A stretch of DNA of 29,341 nucleotides from Hypsibius dujardini (Eukaryota > Tardigrada > Eutardigrada > Parachela > Hypsibiidae), in contig LRSR01002716.1 of NCBI GenBank assembly GCA_001579985.1, positions 1 to 29,341 on the forward strand. The letters run 5' to 3'. Under the pieces are notes generated by a model. That model was given only the letters and a program-made list of their open reading frames with translations, was not told the origin of the DNA and did not search any database. The number at the start of each line of letters is the position of its first letter. Within the stretch, counting starts at the first letter, position 1. Made by a program: the position numbers and the translations under genes. Positions 1 to 10,446 of the stretch are shown one piece after another.

Positions 1-513
1 CCGTTGGTTTTTGCCTGACAGGCTATGCTACCTTGCTTGATTGAAATGATTTCGGTTTCAAAATTTTGAAGTCAATAAAGTTGAAGTGAATTTGAATGAA
101 CAATCAAGCGAGCGACGGAACGTGTTTCAAGCCAGACCTAAAATCGACCCTTGAGATCGGGAGCGTACAGTAGCAAAATTAGCGGCGTCACGAAAGCCCT
201 TTGTTAGTGTGTTAGAAAGCGCGTGTCAAACGTTCCACTGCCGCTGCTTCGGCAACTGACCATTTGTCGCCCGCGAAAAACGACCCCCAACCCGTTTCTG
301 ACCCTCACACCATGACCTTGGTGCCGGGAAAAATGGAATTACGTTCGTCCACCGCCCTTAGCAATAAGGCTGCCCCGCTGCTGCCCGGAAACGCTCAGTT
401 CGCGTGTGTCGCCGGAAAAAGCAGTTGCATTCTTTTATCTCCGCTCCGTATACCTTCCCAGTTTCCCTTTTCGACCTATCCCCGTCGAGACTCCCACACC
501 CCGCCACCACACA
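1..513. other. Upstream flank / probable 5' UTR of the Lys-rich peptide gene
   Basis: No coding exon is supported here. Positions 425-513 are pyrimidine-rich with a cytosine-rich stretch just before the ATG at 514, and probably hold the 5' UTR and perhaps a 5' splice acceptor (cttcccag near 458). Open frames over 264-513 begin only at non-ATG codons and show no family resemblance. No TATA box was convincing. Confidence 0.35.
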
Positions 514-734
514 ATGCCGGACAAAAAGCCAGAGGAGAAGAAGCCAGAGGAGAAGAAGCCCGAGGCTGGAAAGCCGGTAAGAAAAAGCATGGAAATTTCA
601 AGCAAGGAAATGTCAGAGGGGAAATAATTTTTCTGACTTACTGAATTGTGAGTTTCTCATTTTTCTAATCATTTTGTTTTCAGGGAGACAAGAAGGACGC
701 ACCAAAGGCCGCCGCTCCGGCTTCCAAGAAGTGA
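514..734 (+). CDS. Small Lys/Pro/Glu-rich disordered peptide, two exons
   Basis: Proposed exons are 514-576 and 684-734, giving 37 residues. The first ATG in this frame is at 514. Exon 1 ends after a complete codon at a good donor (gtaaga, 577) and exon 2 follows a pyrimidine-rich acceptor (ttttcag, ending 683), so the frame is kept across a 107-nt intron. The peptide has 12 lysines, two exact copies of PEEKK, then an Ala/Pro-rich Lys tail ending SKK before TGA. It has no signal peptide, membrane segment or cysteine and should be intrinsically disordered. The composition recalls HMGN-like or basic linker peptides and the Lys/Pro-rich N-terminal extension of some myosin light chains, but length and sequence fit none well. 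I do not recognise the family. A longer transcript that skips or extends these exons is possible. Confidence 0.6.
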
Positions 735-1410
735 AGACCGGAAGATCGAAACATGGAGCCATTTATCGGGACTGAGGACCGCCGCGGGGAACCCTTTTCT
801 TCACCTTCACTGAGGAGAACTGTTTCTATGTTATATGTACGGCGGTCTATCGCTATAGTGACCAGTCAGTTTTTATAAAAGTAGGAGAGAAAAGCGAAAA
901 AAGTCTTTTATATGCGAAAATAATAAAATTGATGAGTTTCTCGTTGCTGTTTGCTGTCCTCCATGAGATCAATCCAACCCAAGTGGGGTCTATGATAAAG
1001 TGACGAACAAACAGAATACACAAAACGATATGAGGAGGACAGAGGTATGCGCACTTCAGTGAAACAGAAGGGCAGATCGAGAACATATAAACAAGACGCA
1101 CACTGTACATGACGTTTTTTGAAGCCTCACTAAAATGTTCCTGACAGCGGGAAAAGGGCCAAACTAAATGGATTTAGTTGGACGACGAAGGCGATCAACT
1201 AACTTACTGGTCGGCAATATGTTAGACATTGTAATTTTGCATTCCGCTCGAAAGTGAGTCGAAACAGAACAAGTAACTCGGGAAAGCTCATCGAAAAGCG
1301 AATTAAAATTTTTAAAATGTCAACATGTTTTTATTGCAATCTAGCGTGCCGCGCATATGATCCTCCGACCGATTCAGCGGGGAGTTCTGTTGAGCTGCAT
1401 TGAAATCGGT
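735..1410. other. Short 3' UTR and intergenic stretch without a gene
   Basis: After the stop at 734 the first ~190 nt are likely 3' UTR. The rest, up to the candidate last exon of the minus-strand gene at 1411, shows no reading frame with protein-like composition on either strand. The minus-strand frame at 853-1110 is not supported by any motif or splice structure. Confidence 0.4.
922..927 (+). promoter_or_regulatory. Candidate polyadenylation signal AATAAA
   Basis: A canonical AATAAA lies 188 nt after the stop codon of the Lys-rich peptide gene, on the same strand. It is the first exact hexamer downstream and is a reasonable 3' end. Confidence 0.5.
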
Positions 1411-2781
1411 TTATTGGTGAATGACATCAATCTGCTTCTGTGTTAAGTCCTTGCCCAGATGCTCAGACAACTGCGTGATGGCTGTTTTGAAATCATAAAA
1501 TGACGATGTTCACATATATCCAAGGAGAACCGGCAGCCTAAAATACAAGGCGGTAAACAACTTAATACACAGACATACGGGCGGGCGGACAAGCAGCCAG
1601 ACAGATACAGAGAGGCAGGTAAAAGGCCTACAGACAGTCGAACGGGGGTAGTAGGCAGGCAGACACACACACACACGAGTGGGCGAACAGAAAAACAGAC
1701 AGGCAAACAGAGAGGCAGGCCAGTTATTCCGATGCCTTGTTCTCGATATTTGGACATATATAATTCAGTCGCAAAGAACTACGGTATTGGTTATTATATG
1801 CGACATCAAGACGGCGTTGTTTTGGGGCACCACAACAAATATTTCCCAACAAACCCAAACTTACCAGTATATGAAAGCATTGGTTATGTATCTTGCTGCA
1901 CTACATGCTAGAGACAAAAAACAGCGGCAACGAGATGGAAGGCACGTTTTTGTAAGCAAAAGATCGTCACGAGAAAGGGTTAGTGAAAGAAAAATGATTT
2001 CGATGGCACGAAGAGCAGACGTCAATTTTCTTCCTGCCAAGACTGCAAGAGTGCCTTCAAGGACTCCGGGGTAAGGAAGATTACATTCTCTGGAAAAGCA
2101 AAATGTTCCCTTTATAATTTCAATTACGCAAAATACTATACGAGTATCACCTAGTCCCATTATCTGGCTGTCGATTGATTATTCAAGTACAAATATCAAT
2201 GGCAAAACAAAACTAAGTTAAAAAAATGAAACTAAATCTAAACTGAAACCTTTAGTTACTAATTTCTCGGCTTTAGTCTTTTTAGTTAACAAAACAACTG
2301 AACTAAAAGTTAGTCACTGAACATTTAACTGGGAAAAACTAAAAAAGCTGAACTTACACTAAAAAAAACTAAGACTTTTAGTTACTAAAACAACTATCTT
2401 AAAACATGTAGTAACTAGTTTTTTACTTGACTAAAAAAACTGCAAATTGTTTTTCATCCAAGCACGAGTATATGGAGCTGGAGCCGACTTACTGGTCCGG
2501 TCGGCCAAATCGAGGCCCACTTGAGTTCCATCGAAGCCGGAATCCTGTCCGTTGCTTTCGACTGAATCGACGAGAGGTCCAGTAAGTGATAAGGCAGCGC
2601 GCTTGGTTGGAGAGATGATGGAGCTGGCCATGGCGTACGGTTCGAAAATGGTCCGAAAACCGCGGGACACTTCGCTGTCAGGTTCGTCGTTATTGGCCAG
2701 CTGAAGAAACACGGGAGACGCCAGGGTGAAGGCAACTACGAGCAGCAGCAGGACGATGCAGGCAGCCATAAGGTTTGCCAT
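1411..2781 (-). CDS. Small secreted protein / possible prepropeptide, with two alternative last exons
   Basis: Exon 1 (2781-2493) starts at ATG with a typical signal peptide: a hydrophobic core rich in Leu/Val over residues 8-21, then a likely cleavage near Ala21-Ser22. The mature part is acidic and Ser/Gly-rich with one dibasic site (TKRAA, near residue 60), as in peptide precursors. It ends one base into a codon at a strong donor (gtaagt). Two downstream acceptors continue in phase. One at 2089-2022 adds 22 residues (Lys at the junction, then NVIFLTPES and ending WQEEN) before TGA, giving 118 aa. One at 1481-1411 adds 24 residues (Thr at the junction, then ITQLSEHLG and ending DVIHQ), giving 119 aa; its TAA overlaps an AATAAA hexamer. 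Either or both may be used. I do not recognise the family. The first exon is much more certain than either terminal exon. Confidence 0.55.
1570..1716. repeat. Degenerate GACA/CAGA tetranucleotide tract
   Basis: Irregular tandem units such as cagaca, gcaggc, gacaaa and acacacac. The tract belongs to the tetranucleotide family seen throughout the window and lies inside the possible long intron of the minus-strand secreted-protein gene. Confidence 0.75.
2200..2450. repeat. AACTAAA/TTTAGTT palindrome-rich repeat, copy 1
   Basis: Dense repetition of actaaa, aactaag, tttagttac and ttagtcac in both orientations, with local palindromes. The same word set recurs at 10076-10205 and 20160-20430, so this is a dispersed family rather than chance AT-rich sequence. 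It fills most of the first intron of the secreted-protein gene. Confidence 0.7.
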
Positions 2782-3747
2782 ATTAACACACTGCTTTGGT
2801 ATACACAGTGGAGGGAATTAAAAATGTGCAGGTTAAACCTGGTGACTGATTTGAGATTTTTGGAAGAAATGATTCTTTGCGAAGTCCGAGAGAGAAGACT
2901 TGGGAAACTGTCTGGCCTCTGGGATAGTGTGGACAGAGCTTTTCGGCGAAATTAACGGTTAACGCGAAACGGTTGGTTGGTTCTTGTCTGGGGAAACGGG
3001 AAGTTATAAGGAAAGGAGACGCCAGATTAGGAGAATCACTGTGAATTACTAGCGCCATATTGGATTATTGGTCGTTTCAAAGAAAGCCGAAAGCAAGGAC
3101 GATGTCATACTTAAGCAGGGGTACAAAATACGGAGTCGGCGACCCCTTCTCTTCGTTTCCATTACATGTTACCTGTTTTCGTCTGTCTGCTTACCTGCCT
3201 TTCTGTCTCGTCTGTCTGTCATTATCTGATTGACTGCCTGCCTGTCTTCCGGTCTATCTATCCGTCTGGTTGACTCCCTTTGTCATTATCTATCTTCCTG
3301 CTTCTCTGCATCTGTGTTTATCGAACTGTCTGTCTGTCTGTCTGTCTGGCTTCCTTTGTGTCTGTATGTCTGGTGGTCGACTTAGTCAAGGTCTGTCAAA
3401 ATAAGAAAAACACGTATCATGGACGAAAAGTTCAGAGTCTGAAATCTTACTTGAATTATACATAATACTAACACATCCTATATAAAAGAGGTCAGCATCA
3501 TGAAAATGAATGATATACCACCACAGGTATATCTATCACAATCACACGTTAAAGAATGCGTCTCTACATCCAAGAGAACCGAAACTTCGTTAGCCCAAAA
3601 TATAGCAAAATAAAACATGACTGTCCACCACAACACGCGTCATCACAATCAGCTGGAAAAAAAGTAATAAAATACGTTAAGCGATAAGTGAAACGAGTCA
3701 CAGAAGCATGAGCAATTGTCGTTTGTGCTTGTCCGTTCTGTCTGCGT
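2782..3747. other. Spacer between the secreted-protein gene start and the fzr 3' end
   Basis: No exon is supported. It should hold the promoter of the minus-strand gene starting at 2781 and the 3' UTR of fzr, which ends at 3748. A TGTC tract occupies about 3181-3395. No exact AATAAA was seen on the minus strand just after the fzr stop, so its polyadenylation site is unresolved. Confidence 0.4.
3181..3395. repeat. TGTC/CTGT tetranucleotide tract
   Basis: Degenerate tandem repeat with a core of four perfect TCTG units near 3330-3350 and flanking variants (cctg, ctat, cttc). It makes apparent Cys/Leu/Ser/Val-rich open frames that are artefacts of the repeat. Confidence 0.8.
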
Positions 3748-6700
3748 TTAGCGAATGGCCGTCAAAAGGTCCAGAGAGGAGCGTCGTTGCATGCCGGTCC
3801 GTGATTGCGCAAAGACATGCCAGAAACGGAGGGATTCATCGCCAGCGCCCGTCACCACAGTCTCTCCGTCGGGGGCGGTCGAACAGAAGAGCACCTAAAA
3901 TGAACATGTGCAAAATTGATGACTAGGTCTGACAAACAGACTGGCAGATTGTCAGTCGGAAAAGAATTCAGTCAGACAGACAGACAGCGAGACAAGCAAA
4001 TTTACAGCCAGACAGACAGACACTCAAACAAGTCAGCCAGACACTGCAATAGTGAGATAGGCACTAGATAACTATACCGACATATTCAAAGCATTTATAC
4101 AAACAGGCAACCACGCTATTTCCAAGCAGGCAGAGAGACATGTAAACAAATAGGCAAACAAATTGCAAGACAAACAGGCAGACACAGAAAAGTAGACAGA
4201 TGAAGGGACAGGCAGCCAGGCAGATCGACAGACAGACATACAGATAGACAGCAAGACAGACATACAAACGAACACAAGCAGGCATAGAAAAAAAAGAAAC
4301 CAGCCAAACAGACACTACGTACACGCATGTCATGTCCTGTCATCTTGGCCATCGGTACCATGCTGGGGTACTTCCACAAAACGAGTTTGTGTTGGGTGTA
4401 GCCATGTGTTGTCAGCAGCTCCGGCGCGAACCTCGACCAGACCATATTACATATCTGCGAGCCGGTATTGACAGCCTTTACTGTCTGTCCCGTCAGGGTG
4501 TTCCAGAAACGAATGTACCGATCATTGGTCCCGCCACCAGTTGCCAGCAAGCCATGTTGATGCGGCGACCAGGCGATGGCTTTAACAGCCGCCGTATAGT
4601 CCAGGTAGCTCTGCATCGGAGTGGTCGGACCGCTGGCAGGGTAGGACCAGACGTTGACCCTGTTGTCGTTGCCACCGGAGGCCAGGGCAGTGTAGTCGGG
4701 TGACCATTTAAGCCCACAGACCTACGGAGTTCAGAAAGTGAGCTTACAAACATTCAATGGAAAGTCAGACAGATAGTCAGACCAACAGTTTTAACCAGAT
4801 GGAGAAAGAGGTAACTAGAAAGAGACTCAGCCAGACATTCAGACAGCGACACGTAAACATAACAGTAGCAGATAGCCCGGCATACACACAGAAAACCATG
4901 CCCATAGGCAGACAAATAGACAGGATAACAGGCAAGTAGACAGACAGTAGACACACATAGAGGCAGGTAAACCGGTGTTGGGTTAAATGGGCAAATAGAC
5001 AGATAGGCACACAGGTTGAGAGATATTTAGATAAGACAGGACTGTAAACAAAGAGGCAGACAAGCAGACAAACATGACATGACGACAAGATAGAGAGAAA
5101 AGCAGCAAAAGACAGGCAAACATGCCCTATCAATTAGACATCCAAAGAGCTTACCTCTTGCCGGTGGCCGCGATATGTCTGGATTGGGTAAGTAGGCGGT
5201 ATTCTTAAGTCAGCCAGAACGATGGTATGGTCACGGCTAGCAGACGCCAGCACATTCCCATTCCACGCCAATGATCCTGAAGAATAAGGGACATACGGTC
5301 TATAAACTTTTAAAACTCGACAAACAATTAGAAATATAACCTAAAAGACAGACGGAACAGCAATTACAGTAGCAGACAGATTAGATAGAGTAAGCAAAAC
5401 GCGGTGAATCGAAGTGGTAGACCGATATGCTGATAGAAAGCAAGTCAGACAAGAAGGTCGCGACAGAGACACATTCAGACAGAAAAACAAACTAACCGAC
5501 ACGCTGCTTGTGATGCTGCAGAATGGTCACTTGTTTCTGCGTTACAGTGTCCCAGACATGAAGTGCCCCGTCCCCCGTGCCAACGGCTATTCGCGCCCCG
5601 TTATCCGACCAGCTCACTGAAGAGACCAATTGTGTTCCATTGTCTTCCAACGAACACAGTCTCGTCCTCTGAAATCAAGTAAATATAAAGTTGGTTACCG
5701 TCTTTATTGCCAGTGTGTCTGGCTCCTTGCGATTTGCCTGTGAATAAGTCTATCTCTGTTTGACTATTTGACTGTCCGTCTGACTGTCTGTCTGTCTGTC
5801 TGTCTGTCTGTCGGTCTGTCTGTCGGTCTTTCTGCCTCCCGGCTTGCTTACTTGTCCGTCTGCCTGCTTTTCGTCTGTTAAAATGGCGGTCTGGCGGCTG
5901 CTCGATTGTCTGCTCGCCCGAACCTGCTTGTCTAACTGCATTTCTAGTCCAAACTATTGCCTTCTCACCGGTAAATCTTGGCTGGCACTCCAAAGGTAGA
6001 CAGACGGACCAAGCCCAACAGCAATGACGTTGCTTTTAGACCAATCAATCAGGCTGAGGTAGAAATCGTCCGCAAGGCCCGGTGCATCGAGGATTCGGTA
6101 GGGATGATTCGAAATTTTCCGTTCTTCCTAGAGCGTATATAAAAACACCAACTAGAAGGGTGTGGAAATCCGAATATGCAGCAGAGAGCAGAAATAAGCA
6201 GGGCGGTTTTGACTTGCATAACCCCTTTGTCAGTCTGTCTATCTGTCTGTATGTCTTTCTGTTTGTCTGTCTGTCTATCAGCATGTTTTTATCTGTCGAA
6301 AATATGCGCACATCCAACAGAATTACCTTTAAGACGTTCCGGAAGCGTCCCAGCATGTTGTGAGTCTTCTCCGACAGGGGCGAAAGCGACAGCGGCACGG
6401 ACGAAGATGAGCTCCTTGGGAATGTCTTCTTCGCCGAATACTGTGTAGAAATCATGAAAAAAAACGTCACCAAAGCGGATAATTTATGCAGAGGAAAGAC
6501 AGACGCATACGTATCGAACCAGAGACCGACCTAATAGGAATGGATAGATAGACATACAGAAAATTGGCATACAGATAATCACACAAAATGTTTCCCAGCA
6601 TTGATGAATTGGAAATGAAGAGAGAGAAGAAGGTAGACCATACCCCATGCAGATAGAAACGGACGAACAAGCGTCTAAAGTGAGAAGCCAATCACACAAC

Positions 6701-8533
6701 GTTTACACACAAATCCAGAGGTGGGCAGACAACGAAGAAAAAGCCACAGAGGCACGAGCCAGTAAAACGTACAAAAATGCAGGTGATTAGGCAGACAGAT
6801 CAAGGCAGACAGCGCATAACAGACAAACGGATACACAGAGGAAAAAACAAGCAGACAAGAACACAGACAAACAGCTAGGCAGGAGTCAGACAACGAAACA
6901 ATCTACTAAACAAAGACGTACACGTAGACAGATGTCTGAGTGAGTGTGTAAAAAGACAGACATCCATGTCAGATGGTATGCAGAAAAGGTAAAGAAACAC
7001 TAAAACAGACACCAGATAAGTAAATTCACTGACAGTAAAGACATTTCGCTGGTTGCTTCGCGTCGTCGATGTCGTCGAGTAGTACGTTCCGATAGTTGAA
7101 CACGACTTGAAAGAGGAATTGCCCAACGACACGTCGAGACTGGCGGAAGTGAGGCCGCCTGTTGCCTCTAAACGACCGCTGGACCGAGTTCGGCTCATCG
7201 TAGAGCGATTGCTGTTCTCCTGATCGTGGACATCCTCCATCGCGTCCGGCATGTCTCTTCCCATGATCTCATTGTCCAACAGACGCTGGAAGAGTGCTTT
7301 ATTCGCCTGCCGATCCTCGTAGTCGTTGGAGCATTCGTTAAGGAAGCTAGTAATCTGGGACGGCGGCGGGGAAGAAGGAATGTTCTCGTAGTCACTGGTG
7401 GAGCTCTTGTCTTGAATGTGCCGGGACGCGTATGGAGTGTAGGCGATGCGCCAGCGACGAGGCTGACGCTGTGGAATATACCGATCTGGGGAGTTGATCG
7501 CACTCGTCACGGTGGTGGAGATCTTTAACTGCAACATTGAAAAGGGAAAATGAAATAGATGGCAAGGTATTTGTGTTGATTAAAATAGCTCACGAGGCGG
7601 CTTTTGTCATTTTAAATCAAATATTTTATATTAATTTAAAATAACAAAAATAGACGTCGATACTTTAAAAAACAGGCTATTATTTAAAACATACTTTTAA
7701 ATGCTGAAAACGTACCTCTTCTTTTAATAAAATAAGTTTCTTTTATAAATAAAGTTTATCAGCGGGTTTAAATTTCTCTAATATTTTATTCAAATTCCAA
7801 CATGCCATTTAAAATACAGTAAGAAACATGGAGGTTGTTCGTTCACTAGTTTAAGAATTATAAAAAGACTCATCAATCAAGCGAACGTTTGAATACGAAA
7901 ACCCTTTATAAAAATTAGGAAATATAGAAGTATTTTATTAATAACTGGATCATATAGGTCAACCCTAATTTAAACTTAAAATAGCTTATTCGCAATAATA
8001 TAAATACTAAACTAATTTTAATATACTAATCTAAAAAGCAGGATACCTACCATAAGCCAACAAGCGATCAAACGAAACCATAAAATAAAGTTAAGATATG
8101 AAAGAATGAATGAAGCAAGTGATGGAGCAAAGTAACCCGTAAACTCATTCTGCCATCAAGTTAACACTTCCTGTCGCCGCAAATGGAGGTTCAATAAACA
8201 AAAGAAGAGCCTTCTCGGACTCTATCAACACCACATTTAAAAACGCAATGCTTCAAACTTCAAACACCGACTGAGGGAAATGGGAAAGGACAAAATAGCG
8301 CGCTAACGAATTATACACTAATCAATCAGTCAAGCGCGTAAATTTTCAATGGAGCAGTCGATCATTCAATTCATCAATCAAGCGACGCGTGGCATTAGTA
8401 AATCGCATCTACGTTTCTAATTCATTTTCCGGCAGCAACACCACAAAAGACTCACCGCGTCAGCAACCGCACAAGACTCCGAATAGCTACGGATAAAATT
8501 CTCCAGGTCGACATGTTCAGTTGATCTCTCCAT
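3748..8533 (-). CDS. fzr: Fizzy-related/Cdh1 WD40 activator of APC/C
   Basis: Eight exons: 8533-8456, 7528-7034, 6440-6327, 6127-5969, 5668-5497, 5276-5155, 4721-4323 and 3894-3748. They total 562 codons (561 aa) with matching phases and GT..AG borders. Cdh1 recruits substrates to the anaphase-promoting complex in late mitosis and G1. Visible hallmarks are the C-box DRYIPQR (residues 41-47); a SLSP segment, then RKIS and LDAP just before the propeller; seven WD40 blades with family motifs DWSKSNV, GHRQEVCGLKWSP, GGNDNRVNVW, AVKAIAWSPHQHGLLATGGG, IRFWNTLTGQ and VVTGAGDESLRFW; and a C-terminal Ala-Ile-Arg tail before TAA, the IR motif that docks on APC3. The VGLG and YSxxxK patterns favour Cdh1 over Cdc20. 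The Ser/Thr-rich linker after the C-box is longer than in human FZR1 (496 aa). Exon 1 (26 aa) has no homology support: it is chosen for its ATG context and strong gtgagt donor. Confidence 0.95.
3945..4310. repeat. GACA tetranucleotide tract filling fzr intron 7
   Basis: Degenerate cagacagaca, gcaggc and caaaca units occupy nearly all of the 428-nt intron between exons 7 and 8. In the fzr sense strand it reads TGTC/TGCC and begins within about 15 nt of the 5' splice site. Confidence 0.8.
4745..5130. repeat. GACA tetranucleotide tract in fzr intron 6
   Basis: Degenerate GACA/CAGG/CAAA units fill most of the 433-nt intron between exons 6 and 7, again reading TGTC in the gene's sense orientation. 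Confidence 0.75.
5340..5490. repeat. Short GACA-rich tract in fzr intron 5
   Basis: Scattered agacag and gacaga units within the 220-nt intron, more decayed than the neighbouring tracts. Confidence 0.6.
5745..5880. repeat. CTGT tetranucleotide tract in fzr intron 4
   Basis: The cleanest tract in this gene: eight or more near-perfect TCTG units around 5780-5830, with degenerate flanks. The orientation is opposite to the tracts in introns 5-7 (CAGA in the fzr sense strand). Confidence 0.8.
6225..6300. repeat. CTGT tract in fzr intron 3
   Basis: About 75 nt of tctgtctg-like units inside the 199-nt intron; same orientation as the tract in intron 4. Confidence 0.7.
6700..6965. repeat. Degenerate GACA/CAGA tract in fzr intron 2
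   Basis: Loose cagaca, gacaaa and caggca units over the middle of the 593-nt intron between exons 2 and 3. Confidence 0.6.
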
Positions 8534-8542
8534 TTTTAAAGT

Positions 8543-8554
8543 GGGGGGGGGGGG
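8543..8554. repeat. G12/C12 homopolymer beside the fzr start codon
   Basis: Twelve consecutive G on the plus strand. On the fzr sense strand this is C12 ending 9 nt upstream of the proposed ATG at 8533, so it would lie in the 5' UTR or core promoter. Confidence 0.8.
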
Positions 8555-9000
8555 AAATAAAATGTATGTCATCAAAATCGCTGGACAAAATTCCCTTCAA
8601 CCTTAAGCGCAAATCCAACAATTAAAATGCTTCCCCAGCCCGAAGAGGGTCCACCGATGGCTGAAAAAATCCGTCAAACCAGGGGAAAATTGAAATCCAT
8701 AGGACGGCTCGATTTGGGAGTGGGGAAGGGGAGAAATGGTGCAAGACCCCGGGGGGCGACGACTGCCAAAGGGAACACGTCTTCGATCACTCTCAAACTT
8801 TTCTATGCAAGTAGTGACGCGCGTTGGATCAAAAATGGGATTCAGCAGGGTCCGAGGGTTTGGAAAACATGCTCGCGGATTGCAGAGATGAAAAAAGACA
8901 CGTTCTATTTGGATAAACTACCAAAATGGCTTCCAGTGTGGCAAATCAGCTGCTTGCTTTCAATAGAATGGATGCAACACAAAAACATGATAGCGGTAAA

Positions 9001-9020
9001 TGTGCAATGCGCATTGCACA
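9001..9020. repeat. Perfect 20-bp palindrome TGTGCAATGCGCATTGCACA
   Basis: The two 10-nt halves are exact reverse complements with no spacer. A related interrupted version (gcagtgcacactgcac) follows about 30 nt later near 9050. It could be a transposon internal end or a dimeric-factor binding site; nothing in the sequence decides. Confidence 0.8.
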
Positions 9021-10075
9021 GTCCGTGCATTTTCACCGTACATTATGAGCAGTGCACACTGCACAATAGTTGACGTATATTTCTGCATCAAATTTTACGA
9101 GGCAAGCCAGCATATTACAATTAATATAAATAATAAATAATAATAAATAAGATACAATTTGAATTCAGAAAATATAGTAGCTATTCAAACAAATAACAAT
9201 TGATATAAAACTAAATACTCATTTCCTTTTTTACCAGAATACGAAAACTAATTGCTCTAAAAGTAAGGTAATGTGTTAACAGCTTATAAAGACATATTCA
9301 CAAAATAATAGATAATAAAATAAATAATTATAGATACTTAACAAAATCATTATTTGGGTTTTGATGAATTGGAATCTGGAGTAATTCCGTTTTAGTAAAT
9401 ACCTGTACATTCGTTTTCAACTTCAACTTGATAAATTATTGAGAGAGCAGTTATTGCCTTTGGGTTTCCAGATTGAAATGCAAAAATAGCAAATTCAAAA
9501 TTTTATAAGCAAAAGCTAGGTCAAATAATAAACTAATTTACACGATCCGCAGGTGGAACATAAAGCTAATCCAATGCCGCCCTGCGCATTGGTCCTTGGA
9601 TTGGAGTATTTCAAAATCCCGTGGAAACCCGCTCGGTCAATTGCAACATTTCAAGCAACTTCGGTTTCGTTCGGTTCCTGACTGTTTCATGAGCCAAGAC
9701 ACGCGAGCAGACCGTTGTCCAAACATTTTTCGTTGCAATAGTAATAACTTAATGGACCATAGAAGATTTATTATTGCAGTGTGTGGAAGACAAGTACTAA
9801 AAGTGTTTGCCAGATGGCAAACGGGGCATTGAGGAAAATAAATGCACAAATAAAGAGAGTGATCTCAAAACGTCCGTGCGGTTGCAACAATGATTCTGCA
9901 CATGAAGCAGTTCCAGCCGCCGCAGCTGATCCCGATGGGTACGGCCGGGGTGGTACACCTTTTTCGTTCAACAACAAAAGATTATCTTGTCTTAGGGGAA
10001 ATTAAATTTCAAGTCCAGCTTCTCCACGTCATATATTGTACACAATGGCAAGAACTAAAATTTGCAAAATTGTTA

Positions 10076-10205
10076 ATTGTTTAGTCAACTAAAAATTCGC
10101 TCGTATGCTGCACTAAACATTTCAGTTAGAAAGTGCAAAAATCTGAAATAATTAATTAATTATAATTAAAAAGAGTTCAGTTCAATTTTTGTAGTCACTA
10201 AAACT
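10076..10205. repeat. AACTAAA/TTTAGTT palindrome-rich repeat, copy 2
   Basis: Contains the near-palindrome TTTAGTCAACTAAA at 10080-10093, then cactaaac, cagttag and gtcactaaaac, the same words as at 2200-2450 and 20160-20430. Confidence 0.6.
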
Positions 10206-10221
10206 TTTCATCTCGCCCGAT

Positions 10222-10446
10222 GTCGACAAATGATGACACGGCGACCTCTGAATTTTCACGCCAAGATGGTTTGAGTTTGAGTGATTTTCCCAACTCAACT
10301 GATTCTCAAAGTTGGTTTGTTGTTTAGAACAGATCTGAAGTTTAGAGATCATGCTTTTGTCATTTGTTGCTTGACCGAAATCCGGCAGAACTTATCAAAC
10401 ATGACCATTTTTTGCTTTTTTTGGAGTAAAATAGGTCTCGAAAGGT
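10222..10446. repeat. Interspersed repeat family A, copy 1
   Basis: Aligns by eye, in the same orientation, with 26487-26690. Shared words in order include gtcgncaaat, gacctc-gaattttcac, aagangtttga, gtcatttg, cttgacc, tccngca and aggtctcg. I judge identity at about two thirds. This copy ends about 6 nt from the CCDC180 stop codon, so it would form the start of that gene's 3' UTR. Confidence 0.65.

Noticed and set aside
1443-1757. Cys/Leu/Val-rich minus-strand frame
   Set aside because: Mostly reading of the degenerate GACA/TGTC repeat; the only protein-like part is in another frame, the candidate exon 1481-1411.
4332-4703. 123-codon plus-strand open frame
   Set aside because: Antisense to fzr exon 7, whose minus-strand frame matches the Cdh1 WD40 propeller throughout.
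5745-5880. Regularly repeated units that might suggest a CRISPR-like array
   Set aside because: Units are 4 nt, without unique spacers, in a eukaryotic intron; a microsatellite.
5601-5993. 130-codon minus frame rich in TDRQ repeats
   Set aside because: Its middle is a translation of the tetranucleotide tract and its ends are out-of-frame or partial readings of fzr exons 4 and 5.
8627-9073. 148-codon plus-strand frame with ATG next to the fzr promoter
   Set aside because: No motif, no splice context, ends in a palindromic repeat; kept only as spacer description.
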